NCBI GenBank assembly: GCA_007741555.1
Contig: CP036526.1
Span: 1,054,001-1,118,000, forward strand
Direction of reading: 5' to 3'
DNA: 64,000 bases
From: Stieleria marina
Lineage (GTDB): Bacteria; Planctomycetota; Planctomycetia; Pirellulales; Pirellulaceae
Part shown: in pieces, positions 52,960-61,880 of the stretch
Layout of the letters: each line of letters starts with the position of its first letter
Numbering within the stretch: position 1 is the first letter of the stretch
Notes under the pieces: model-generated
The model's database searches: none
What the model was told of the DNA's origin: nothing
Seen by the model: the letters and a program-made list of their open reading frames with translations, nothing else
Position numbers and translations under genes: made by a program

Positions 52960-54696
52960 TTAAAGATGTTCTTTGGTAAACGAATCGATGTCAGCGACAA
53001 CGCGATCGATCCAGTCCGCTCGGTTCCAATGTCCGTGGGTGGCTTTATCATGGACAATAAGTTTGGTGGTGATTCCCAGTTCTTGCAGCTTGGATCGTGA
53101 TGCTGCATTGCGATCGGGATTGTCCAACGATCCCGCAATGAAGAGCGTCGGTGGCGTTTGCGAATCGATCTTTTGGTGGGCGTCGGCCAAAGCATACATT
53201 TTCGGGGCTTCATCGATTGTGCCGCCGATCCAATTGACCGCATTGGACTTGGTTGACATTTCGTGTGATCGGTCGGCCACCGAACCGGTCGCGACCTGCA
53301 AAGGGCCAGCCAGCACAACAGCCGTTTGTAACTGACTTGTCGTCTGGGGGGCAAATGAATGGTGCAAGTCAGCGGTATTCGCGCCGGTCGCCATCAATCC
53401 GACAAGATGTCCTCCCGCCGATCCACCCACCGCACCAATCCGGTTCGGATCGATTCCAAATTGGTTGGCGTGTTTTCGCAAATAGCTGGTTGCCAGATTG
53501 CAATCGCGAATCGCCGCGGGGAATTTTGCTTCGTATCCCAGTCGGTATTCGATGGCTGCCGTGACGTATCCGGCAGAAGCGATTTTGATTGCCAACGCGC
53601 GAAACTTTGTCTTGTCGCCTTTTAGCCATCCGCCGCCGTGAACGACGATGATGGCGGGACGTGGCGCGGTTGAATTTCCAGGCGGCGTGAATACGTCCAT
53701 CAATAGTTTTCGTCCGTCGACTTCGCCGTAAACTTGGTTGAATTCGGCACGCAGGTTGGGAGGGATGACCGTCGATGCCGTGTTGGTGTTGGCAAACGCT
53801 TTTGTGGTCGGAGGATTGGGAAGGACACCGTACGCATTTAAGCGTTGTTCGTACAAACCACCCAGCGTGCTGATGTACAATGACCTAGCGTCCGTTCCGC
53901 CAATGATAACATTGATGGGGCGTTCAGGAGTTTTCAGCTGCTCTAGCTGTTTTCCGTTGGCATCAAAGACTGTGATGTTCTGCGCGCCGGTGCAGTAAAC
54001 ATTGCCCGCGCGATCAACACACATTCCATCGCCACGGAATCCATTTTCGGTTTGATCCAGCTGAGCAAACTTGATGGGGACCCAATTTTGAGCGGACGGA
54101 TCGATTGAGATTTTGCTGATCACACCTGACTTAGCCGACGAGACATACAACGTGGTGCCATCGGGAGAAATTGCAATTCCATTGGGGGTGACCAAGTTTT
54201 TGACGACCACCCTGCCCTGCTCCGTTGCGGCGGCACCCGCATCAAAGCAACGCACAACGCCTTCGCGTGTGACGGTGGCGTAACCGTTGCCGTCATGGTC
54301 GACTGTCAAATCGTTGGGGCGATTTTTGGGATCGAGTTGAGCGAGGGTTTTCGGGGGACCACTAGAATCGAGAACCGAGATTTGGCTGTTGCCATTGTCG
54401 CTGAAATACAGACGCCCCTGTTGGAAGCAGCATCCGGAAATCGCAAGCCCTGTGTTTCGAACTTTCGGGGCCTCGTTGGGCTTAGCCAAATTGAACACTA
54501 GCAACTGTTTTCCCTTGACATCGGGGACAAACAGACGTGATCGGCCATCCCATGCTGCACCGTCAGCCAATTGGAATTCAGCTTCGATTTTGCGCAGCGG
54601 TATTTCTCGGTCGAAAATCAAACCTTCCGCTGCGTCGGCCAAACTGACGAAGCAGAAAACAGATGCACACAGTGGTAGGATCAATCGGATGATCAT
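52960..54696 (-). CDS. Exported fusion of SMP-30/gluconolactonase-like propeller and BD-FAE-type esterase
   Basis: The product of 578 residues has a signal peptide (LILPLCASVFCFVSLADA). Residues about 25-290 form a six-bladed propeller of the SMP-30/gluconolactonase type, with NRPNDLTVDHDGNGYATVT, LVTPNGIAISPDGTTLYVSS and FRGDGMCVDRAGNVY. Residues about 310-578 are an alpha/beta hydrolase of the BD-FAE/acetyl-esterase type with VVHGGGWLKGD and the nucleophile elbow GAVGGSAGGHLVGLM. The histidine ATHGHWN near residue 560 may complete the triad. It probably acts in the periplasm on carbohydrate esters or lactones. A terminator follows. Confidence 0.85.
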   Translation of the reverse strand: MIIRLILPLCASVFCFVSLADAAEGLIFDREIPLRKIEAEFQLADGAAWDGRSRLFVPDVKGKQLLVFNLAKPNEAPKVRNTGLAISGCCFQQGRLYFSDNGNSQISVLDSSGPPKTLAQLDPKNRPNDLTVDHDGNGYATVTREGVVRCFDAGAAATEQGRVVVKNLVTPNGIAISPDGTTLYVSSAKSGVISKISIDPSAQNWVPIKFAQLDQTENGFRGDGMCVDRAGNVYCTGAQNITVFDANGKQLEQLKTPERPINVIIGGTDARSLYISTLGGLYEQRLNAYGVLPNPPTTKAFANTNTASTVIPPNLRAEFNQVYGEVDGRKLLMDVFTPPGNSTAPRPAIIVVHGGGWLKGDKTKFRALAIKIASAGYVTAAIEYRLGYEAKFPAAIRDCNLATSYLRKHANQFGIDPNRIGAVGGSAGGHLVGLMATGANTADLHHSFAPQTTSQLQTAVVLAGPLQVATGSVADRSHEMSTKSNAVNWIGGTIDEAPKMYALADAHQKIDSQTPPTLFIAGSLDNPDRNAASRSKLQELGITTKLIVHDKATHGHWNRADWIDRVVADIDSFTKEHL

Positions 54697-55017
54697 CAGA
54701 ATTCACCAAAGAAGAGAAGGGGCGACGAGCATAGCATCCTCGGTGTTTCGGCACGAATCTAGTCCCGGACATCGATTCTGTGCGACGCCTGCGGCCATTT
54801 GTTTGTTTTGTCCGGTTCGAGGACAATCTTGTCAGGCAAAAATCAGTTTCAGAGCCTAGACGTCGATGTAGGACGCAAGCATCCTGAACCGAGTGGTTCT
54901 GCGTCAGCATTGCGTCAGAACGATTTTCAGACGCCGCCGTGAAACCGTTCTGCCACGTTGTCAAAACATCCGCGCAGTTGTGCATCTGAGTTTGCATACT
55001 AATGAAGTAATCTATTC
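54697..55017. other. Divergent intergenic region
   Basis: About 320 bases lie between the exported fusion gene and the giant kinase gene. No gene or strong hairpin was recognised. GCATACTAATGAAG near 54995 contains a weak -10-like ATACTA close to the kinase start. The region must hold two divergent promoters. Confidence 0.4.
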
Positions 55018-58000
55018 ATGAATCGCGACGACGAACGGCTAGGGCCCGAAACTTGGAACACTCCGACGCAAGATCAGATCAGCTATTTGTCGACCTGGCT
55101 GGGTGTTTCGAATTGGGATGGTGCTAATACGACATCTCAGTTGCTTGGTGGAACTGATTCGATGACGCTGAACAATTTGTTTGGCGTCTATGAATGTCTG
55201 GAATTGTTGGAGCGGGTTTGGCCCAGTGGGGACGCGAACCAATTCGGCGATCGGGGATCTCAGTCGCGAGTGAAAACCGGCGAAACGATTGATTCACGCT
55301 ACGATATTTTGGCGGAACTTGGTAGCGGCGGATACGGCGTGGTGTGGCATGGATACGACCGGCAGTTGCAGCGAGACGTGGCGATCAAGGTTTCGCACAA
55401 ATGCATGGGCGTTGCGGGGAATCGAAAGTCCGCCATCGAGTCGTTGCATGAAGCGCGTGTGGTTGCTGGCTTGCAGCATCGAAACATCGTACGGGTGATA
55501 GACGTGGGCAGTACGCCACGCATTCCGTTTTTTATCGTTTCGGAATTGGTTCAAGGTGAAAATCTGAGCGAACTGACCAAGGCACATCCTCTGCCGTTGC
55601 TCGAAATCATTGGCATCACCGCAAAGATTGCTGATGCACTTCAGCACGCGCATGATCATGGCGTGATCCATCGTGACGTCAAACCAGCCAATATTCTTTT
55701 GACGGACGATGGTGAACCGTTGCTTACCGATTTTGGTTTGGCGGTCAGCCAATCAATCAATGGTAAGTCGTTTCCGGTGGCTGGGACTCCGAACTTCATG
55801 GCCCCCGAGCAGGCTGCCGGGCGCGAGCATCGAATCAATCATCAGTGTGATATCTACAGTTTAGGTGTGACACTCTATCGACTGGTTTCTGGAAAACTGC
55901 CGTACACATCGTCGTCTTTGTCTGGGTTGCTGAAGCTGATTGCAAATTCACGTTGCGAACCGTTAAGCCATCTTGTCGATTCCATCCCGCCGAGCCTGGA
56001 TCGTATTTTGGATCAGGCAATGGCAAAGCGGCAATCGGATCGATACCAGTCGGCCAGCGAATTGGCCAACGATTTGCGGAAGCTGGAATGCGAATTGTCT
56101 GCCTCGACCATGCTTGGAAATGCTGTGCCTCGAGTGAAGGTCGTGCCGCAGGGGTTGCGGTCATTTGATCAGCATGACAGTGCTTTCTTTTGCGAACTAC
56201 TGCCAGGTGTTCGCGATACGTATGGGTTTCCGCAGAGCGTTCGATTCTGGAAACATCGGATCGAACAGTTGGAGGCCGATCGCGGCACCGAAGTTTGCGT
56301 GCTATTCGGTCCGTCGGGATGCGGCAAGTCATCGTTTGTCAAAGCGGGCCTGATTCCTGTTTTATCAAAGAGAATTGTCCCGATCTATATCGAAGCGTCG
56401 CCTTCGGATACCGAACAAGACGTGCTGCGGAAAATTGCAAAGCACGTGGCGATTCCAGACGATTGCACCAACTTAGCCGAAACCGTACGCCGACTTTGTG
56501 ATGGCACCATCGTGCCGAAATCTGCCGTCATTGCCAGCACCGATGCGCCTACGGAAGGAAACAGTCTGCACCGTTGCGTTCTTTTTATCGATCAGTTCGA
56601 ACAATGGCTGCATCAACGCGATCAACGGCAGCAATCGGATCTGATATCAGCTTTGGAAACTTGCGATGGCCAGCATGTAATGGCGATCCTAATGATCCGC
56701 GACGATTTTTGGATGTCGGTCAGTCGTTTGATGAATCGAATCGATATACCGATTGTCGAAGGCGGAAACGCTGCTGCGGTCGATTTGTTCGATCCAGATC
56801 ATGCTTGTCGTGTACTCACACTGTTTGGCCAGGCAAACGGGGATTTACCCATCGATGATCGTCAGGTGACGCTCGAACAACACGAATTTGTGCAGCTTGC
56901 GATCGAAGACATGCAGACGGATAGCCGCGTGGTCTGTGTGCGAATCGCTTTGTTTGCACAAATGATGAAAGGCCGCCCTTGGACGCCTGCAGCACTTCAG
57001 CAGTTGGGCGGAAGTTCGGGCGTTGGTATTCGGTTTTTGGATCAAACTTTCGGTGATCGTACATCGCACGTGAATCATCGGACGATCGAAACTCAGGCAC
57101 GCTCAGTCTTGTCGGCATTGTTGCCCGATCATGGGGCGGATATCAAAGGGCGTCGTCGGTCGGTAAGTGACCTGCAATCAATCAGTCAGGTCAACGGCGC
57201 CGAATTTGAACGGCTGCTGCAAGTTCTGGATAAAGAACTGCGATTGATTACACCCGTTGACCGTAATTCGTTTGCACAAGAACGTTCCGCCGAATCAATT
57301 GCTGGTTCGGATCCCAGTGACGCGGCGCAGATGCTTGGTGCGGCCGACTACCAATTGGCACATGACTTCTTGGTACCTCCATTGCGTGAATGGTTGCACC
57401 GTAAACAGCGGGAAACTCCCGTTGGCCGCGCCGAGCTTTGCTTGACCGAGCGAGCGTCGCTATGGGAATCCGATCCGGCGAAGCGTCATCTGCCGTCAGC
57501 TTCGGAGTCTTGGTCAATTGTTCGATTGACCGATTCAACATGTTGGACGAAGTCGCAACATGAAATGATGTGTTCTGCCGGTTGGCATTATTCGCTGCGA
57601 GCACTGTTTGTCGCGTTGATGGCTGGTATTGTCATGTTGGTGGCCATTTCCGTCCGACATTGGGTCCGAACAGATCGTTTTCAGACGGTTGCTGAAGCAA
57701 AGGTAGAACGTTTGTTGACGGCGAAGACACATGACTTGCCACGGTTGATTGATGATCTGTCCGAGCATCGGTTCATTGCCAACAGTCTCCTGCGTGAAAA
57801 CTACCTGCACCCGCGTAGTGCGGGCGAGAAACTGCATGCTGCCCTGGCGCTGGCGAACACCGACGCAGTCGACGTTGACTATCTGACCAATGCACTGTTG
57901 ACTGGAACTCCATCGCAGGTTGCAGTGACACGGCAAGTTGCGGCCGATTGTCAGATCCCAATGCAGTCTGACTTGTGGATGTCAGCCGTTGACGAGACTG

Positions 58001-59712
58001 AAAATTCTCAGTTGCTGGCAGCGGCGAGTGGATTGGCCGTTCTATCGCCTAGTGATTCACGATGGGATTCGATCGCGGGGCGAGTCAGTGACACTCTAGT
58101 TCGCGAAAACCCGCTGACAGTATTGCAATGGATGCAAATGCTGCGTCCATTGGCGCCACAGTTAACACCTGAACTTGCTAGGGTTTTAACGGTTCAGTCG
58201 TCCGTGTATTCGCCGGCCCAGCAAGACGTCGCCTCGGCGATCTTGGCTGATTTTGCGGCATTCGATTTGCCTCTCGTACTGGATCTGCTATTGGGAGCAC
58301 AGGATTGGCAGAAGCCGCTTTTTGATACTTTTGCACGGCAGAACGGCGTCGCAAAGAACTTGGTTCAGACGCGTTTGGCATCGCTAACTGTAGAGCCATT
58401 GACGGGATCGGACGGCATAAAAGACGCAAGCCGTCGTGCAAACTTAGTCTTGATTGCAATGAAACTAGGGATGCACAAGGATATCTGGAGTGCCTGGCAG
58501 GATTCCGCTGACAACAGTGTACGGACGGAGGTCATTGGCCGTTTGCGTCAAGCGAACGTGGATCGGCATTTGCTGATCGATCGCGTGATCGTCGAACCTG
58601 ACGATTCGGCCCGTTCGGCGCTGCTGTTGGGCGTCGGTGAATTGATCGCCGACTTCAGTAAACAGGAAGCGTCTCAGTTGTCGGAACGTGTCATGGATTG
58701 GTTTCAGAATCATCCATCGCCCGGAGTCCACAGTGCCTGCCGCTGGTTGGTTTTGCATCGCCTGGCGTCTTCGTCGTCGCAACTGAACGTGCAGACAAAA
58801 GCCAACTTGATTCGGCAAATCCATGAGATCGAATCCAATCTTGCGACCGGCCAACCTGTTGGAAAACGCCGGTGGTACATCACGCGTCATGGAAATCATA
58901 CGTTGACAATCGTGCCAGGACCGTCCGAAGTATGGGTTGGAAGCACAGGTGATACGGCCCCAAGTCGTGATCCTGACGAAACGCGTCGCCAACGACGAAT
59001 CAATCGGTCGTATGCCGTTGGGCAATGCGAAGTAACAGTTGAGCAGTTTCAGGTGTTTTGGAATCAGAAGCCGCGTCTTCGTGAATTCTATGGATACCCC
59101 GATAACTATTTCGGCGATCAAGATTCACCTTTGTCGGTCGAACGTATTAACTGGTTCGTCGCCGCCGAGTTTTGTAATTGGCTAAGCGAACAAGAAGGGA
59201 TTGCAGAAGAACAATGGTGCTTTCCCAAGAACATTGATCGCACCGAAGGGATCACTATCCCGAGCGACTATTTTCAGCGGACCGGTTATCGCTTGCTCTC
59301 CGAAACGGAATGGGAGTCAGCGGCGCGAAGCGGAACGTTGACGAATTGGCATTTTGGAAGCAATGGCCAGCGACTTGACGATTTTGCATGGTGGGCGGGC
59401 AACGCCAACGAAGTCATCCGATCACCGGGATTGTTGCGCCCCAATGGTCAAGGATTGTGTGATACATACGGAAATGCGATGGAGTGGGTCGTGACTGGAC
59501 AGAGCATTGATGAACAGCTCTACGACGACGTGCTGCTGCATCCCGAAGTCAAACCGCTGGGCAGTCGTATCTTGCGCGGTGGTGGGTATTCAGATTTTCG
59601 TGCCTATGCACGCTCTGCGTATCGCGAATCCTATACGCCCGACGCGGGCGGGATAGAGCTTGGGATTCGCATCGGCCGCACAATGCCAAAAGTCACTATT
59701 GCGTCTCAGTAG
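55018..59712 (+). CDS. Giant Ser/Thr kinase - nSTAND-like NTPase - membrane - FGE-sulfatase-domain protein
   Basis: The product of 1564 residues combines four parts. Residues about 95-360 are a Hanks-type kinase with LGSGGYGVVWHG near 101, HRDVKPAN near 218 and DFGLA near 238, all intact. Residues about 410-800 are a P-loop NTPase with GPSGCGKSS near 431 and CVLFIDQFEQW near 520, a pattern typical of nSTAND1-type NTPases. A single membrane helix lies near 862-882. The C-terminus from about 1295 is a formylglycine-generating-enzyme/sulfatase-modifying domain with CEVTVEQFQVF, YRLLSETEWESAAR, GNAMEWV and RILRGGGYSDF. The C-terminal domain is then on the far side of the membrane. Such proteins sense or modify envelope signals; the substrate is unknown. 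The convergent ECF sigma gene is a likely partner. Confidence 0.85.
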   Translation: MNRDDERLGPETWNTPTQDQISYLSTWLGVSNWDGANTTSQLLGGTDSMTLNNLFGVYECLELLERVWPSGDANQFGDRGSQSRVKTGETIDSRYDILAELGSGGYGVVWHGYDRQLQRDVAIKVSHKCMGVAGNRKSAIESLHEARVVAGLQHRNIVRVIDVGSTPRIPFFIVSELVQGENLSELTKAHPLPLLEIIGITAKIADALQHAHDHGVIHRDVKPANILLTDDGEPLLTDFGLAVSQSINGKSFPVAGTPNFMAPEQAAGREHRINHQCDIYSLGVTLYRLVSGKLPYTSSSLSGLLKLIANSRCEPLSHLVDSIPPSLDRILDQAMAKRQSDRYQSASELANDLRKLECELSASTMLGNAVPRVKVVPQGLRSFDQHDSAFFCELLPGVRDTYGFPQSVRFWKHRIEQLEADRGTEVCVLFGPSGCGKSSFVKAGLIPVLSKRIVPIYIEASPSDTEQDVLRKIAKHVAIPDDCTNLAETVRRLCDGTIVPKSAVIASTDAPTEGNSLHRCVLFIDQFEQWLHQRDQRQQSDLISALETCDGQHVMAILMIRDDFWMSVSRLMNRIDIPIVEGGNAAAVDLFDPDHACRVLTLFGQANGDLPIDDRQVTLEQHEFVQLAIEDMQTDSRVVCVRIALFAQMMKGRPWTPAALQQLGGSSGVGIRFLDQTFGDRTSHVNHRTIETQARSVLSALLPDHGADIKGRRRSVSDLQSISQVNGAEFERLLQVLDKELRLITPVDRNSFAQERSAESIAGSDPSDAAQMLGAADYQLAHDFLVPPLREWLHRKQRETPVGRAELCLTERASLWESDPAKRHLPSASESWSIVRLTDSTCWTKSQHEMMCSAGWHYSLRALFVALMAGIVMLVAISVRHWVRTDRFQTVAEAKVERLLTAKTHDLPRLIDDLSEHRFIANSLLRENYLHPRSAGEKLHAALALANTDAVDVDYLTNALLTGTPSQVAVTRQVAADCQIPMQSDLWMSAVDETENSQLLAAASGLAVLSPSDSRWDSIAGRVSDTLVRENPLTVLQWMQMLRPLAPQLTPELARVLTVQSSVYSPAQQDVASAILADFAAFDLPLVLDLLLGAQDWQKPLFDTFARQNGVAKNLVQTRLASLTVEPLTGSDGIKDASRRANLVLIAMKLGMHKDIWSAWQDSADNSVRTEVIGRLRQANVDRHLLIDRVIVEPDDSARSALLLGVGELIADFSKQEASQLSERVMDWFQNHPSPGVHSACRWLVLHRLASSSSQLNVQTKANLIRQIHEIESNLATGQPVGKRRWYITRHGNHTLTIVPGPSEVWVGSTGDTAPSRDPDETRRQRRINRSYAVGQCEVTVEQFQVFWNQKPRLREFYGYPDNYFGDQDSPLSVERINWFVAAEFCNWLSEQEGIAEEQWCFPKNIDRTEGITIPSDYFQRTGYRLLSETEWESAARSGTLTNWHFGSNGQRLDDFAWWAGNANEVIRSPGLLRPNGQGLCDTYGNAMEWVVTGQSIDEQLYDDVLLHPEVKPLGSRILRGGGYSDFRAYARSAYRESYTPDAGGIELGIRIGRTMPKVTIASQ

Positions 59713-59778
59713 CGGACTGTTTTTCACGGCCCCAGTCTTCGATGCAGTTGGGTGGCAGTCGATTGCAAGTTGTTTGCA

Positions 59779-60372
59779 TCAATGCGAATCTTCGGCCAGT
59801 ACCTGGGCAAGTTGTTCGATCGCTCGATTCCAAGTCACGTTGACGGCATCGACTGACATTTTTAATTGGTCGGCGATTTGATCAAACGACTGATTGTCTC
59901 GTTGCCGCATTTCGATGACGCGACGTTCGTTCAAAGGAATCTTTGACAGTGCGCGGAGCAAACGCTGTTTGTCCACAGCCAGTGAATCCTGATTAACGGT
60001 TCGGTTCAAGTCGTCTTCATCGCCGATGCTGACACTGTTGTGTCGTGTCGCTCCATCAGGTGTTGCCTGCCCGGTTTCATCTTTCTGGATCCGAATCTGG
60101 CTGATCATGATATGACCAAGCCAAGCCTTGAATTCGTCAACGGTCCGAACGCGGCACTGCCCCAGGTTTTGCGTTGCGTTGGCGATGGCTTGCTGAACCA
60201 GTTCGTTTGCGAATCTATCGACACGCGGTTTACTTCCAAGGCAGCTGGTCGCGATTGAGAGAAGCACCGGTTTAAAAGAAGTGACCAATTTGTGCTTGGC
60301 ACTTTCAGACCCGTCCTGTGCAGTCAGCAAACGCGTCTGGAAATCGGACGGCGAATCGTTCACTGAAAACAT
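59779..60372 (-). CDS. ECF-type RNA polymerase sigma factor
   Basis: The product of 197 residues has a region-2-like part (FANELVQQAIANATQNLGQCRVRTVDEFKAWLGHIMISQIR). It also has a clear region 4 with LSKIPLNERRVIEMRQRDNQSFDQIADQLKMSVDAVNVTWNRAIEQL, where the helix-turn-helix lies in SFDQIADQL...AVNVTWNRA. This is the planctomycete ECF type. ATG at 60372 was chosen; a TTG at 60396 would add eight residues. It faces the giant kinase gene with 66 bases between the stops. Planctomycete ECF factors are often paired with kinases, so phosphorylation control is a reasonable guess. Confidence 0.85.
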   Translation of the reverse strand: MFSVNDSPSDFQTRLLTAQDGSESAKHKLVTSFKPVLLSIATSCLGSKPRVDRFANELVQQAIANATQNLGQCRVRTVDEFKAWLGHIMISQIRIQKDETGQATPDGATRHNSVSIGDEDDLNRTVNQDSLAVDKQRLLRALSKIPLNERRVIEMRQRDNQSFDQIADQLKMSVDAVNVTWNRAIEQLAQVLAEDSH

Positions 60373-60568
60373 GTCCTGTCGCACGAAGGGAAACAAACGG
60401 GATGCATCCAGATTTCTCTACCGTCATCTGATTGCACGATGTCAACTGGAATCGCTGGTGGCCCAAAGTTCTAAACGGGCGTGATGCTACAAGGCGACGA
60501 ACAACATGCCGTATGCATTATCTTACATCGCACGGAAGCGGTTGTGATTGTTGTCAACCAACAGGCAC

Positions 60569-60606
60569 AAAAAAACGGCATCCTGAACAGGGGTCAGAAT
60601 GCCGTT
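60569..60606 (-). terminator. Rho-independent terminator of the flagellar sigma operon
   Basis: On the minus strand AACGGCAT pairs with ATGCCGTT (60599-60606 and 60574-60581) around a CTGA/TCAG inner stem, followed by TTTTTTTGTGCC. It lies just after the fliA-like stop at 60632. Confidence 0.85.
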
Positions 60607-60631
60607 GATGTTGATTTTCAAATCGGTTGGT

Positions 60632-61441
60632 TTAGGCACCGAATTCGATTCGGCGGCGGCCGAGTTGGCCTTGCAGGCGATTGACGATCGAGGTGTGCAT
60701 TTGGCTCACGCGTGATTCGGAGAGATCGAGTGTGGCACCGATCTCCTTCATCGTCAATTCTTCGTAGTAGTAAAGAATGATGATCAGACGTTCGTTACGG
60801 TTCAGACCTTTGGTGACCAATCGCATCAGGTCGTTCTTTTGAACGCGGATGGTGGGGTCTTCACCCTTTTTGTCTTCCAGAATGTCGATCTCGCGGACGT
60901 CTTTGTAGCTGTCCGTTTCGTACCATTTCTTATTCAGTGATACGACTCCGACGGCGTTGGCGTCGGACTGCATTTTTTCGATTTCTTTGACGCTCAGTTC
61001 CATCTTTTCCGCGATTTCGACAACTGTCGGAGCGCGTCCAAGTTTGGTTTCCAGAGCTTTCTTGGCGGCGCCCAATTTGCTGGCTTTGCTGCGGACCAAG
61101 CGAGGCACCCAGTCCATCGTGCGAAGTTCGTCCAACATGGCACCACGAATTCGTGGAACACAGTAGGTTTCAAACTTAACGCCACGTTCCATGTCGTAAG
61201 CGTCGATCGCATCCATCAGGCCAAAGATGCCCGCGCTAATTAGGTCATCCAGTTCGACACCATCGGGAAGACGCTGCCAGATACGGTCGCCGTTGTAGCG
61301 GACCAATGGCATGTAGCGTTCAACCAGGCGATTACGAAGTGGTTCGTAATCGGGGGCCTCTTTGGTGATCTTTTTGAACGCGGCCCAGACCTCAAGGATC
61401 TCGTCGGTGTTTGAGACTGCAGCAGCCACTGAATCCTCCAT
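60632..61441 (-). CDS. fliA: FliA/WhiG-type flagellar RNA polymerase sigma factor
   Basis: The product of 269 residues is a sigma-28 type factor. Region 2 is ERYMPLVRYNGDRIWQRLPDGVELDDLISAGIFGLMDAIDAYD, region 3 is KFETYCVPRIRGAMLDELRTMDWVPR, and region 4 is LNRNERLIIILYYYEELTMKEIGATLDLSESRVSQMH. These identify the FliA group. The ATG at 61441 gives the usual length; the frame is open a further 56 codons to an ATG at 61609, so a longer N-terminus cannot be ruled out. It follows flhA and flhF, as in many flagellar clusters, and ends in a strong terminator. It should direct late flagellar promoters. Confidence 0.88.
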   Translation of the reverse strand: MEDSVAAAVSNTDEILEVWAAFKKITKEAPDYEPLRNRLVERYMPLVRYNGDRIWQRLPDGVELDDLISAGIFGLMDAIDAYDMERGVKFETYCVPRIRGAMLDELRTMDWVPRLVRSKASKLGAAKKALETKLGRAPTVVEIAEKMELSVKEIEKMQSDANAVGVVSLNKKWYETDSYKDVREIDILEDKKGEDPTIRVQKNDLMRLVTKGLNRNERLIIILYYYEELTMKEIGATLDLSESRVSQMHTSIVNRLQGQLGRRRIEFGA

Positions 61442-61880
61442 GAATACTCTGACCAGCAACGTCGTGTTGCCAGATTGTTGTCGACTCTCAAAATCACCGC
61501 CGTGGTTGGCGATGATTTGGGTTTCCATCATTGCATCTTCGTCGTGTAAAGCGGCGAAAGCGTGGGTAACGTTGGCATCCTTGCCAACCGCAAACCACTT
61601 CGCCTTCATTCAACCGTCGACCGTTTGGAACATCCGTGTTCGTAAGTCAGTCGTTGAATGTCCGGTTGGTGTAAACCAATTTGTCAAACAAACCAAATTC
61701 GTTTGCGTCCTGGTCTACAACTTGTAAAACAAACAAGTGCGTGCGAGGCACTGTTGGTCACCCAAGTTTGGTAAGCCGCAGTTTAAAAAAGCATTCAAGT
61801 CGCTTTCGGACTTTGCGGCTCACATCAGTTTCTTCATCGGCAACGTTGGTCGCCTAGCATGAGTTGTTTTTTGGTTTTGA
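61442..61880. other. Gap between flhF and fliA
   Basis: About 440 bases on the minus strand lie between flhF and the chosen fliA start. The 168 bases next to fliA are an open extension of its frame with moderately protein-like sequence. No separate gene, such as fleN/flhG, was seen. The rest shows no repeat or hairpin of note, and may carry a fliA promoter. Confidence 0.4.

Noticed and set aside
55018-59712. Anti-phage STAND defence gene as a firm call
   Set aside because: The kinase and FGE domains and the ECF neighbour fit envelope signalling at least as well; no other defence genes are present.
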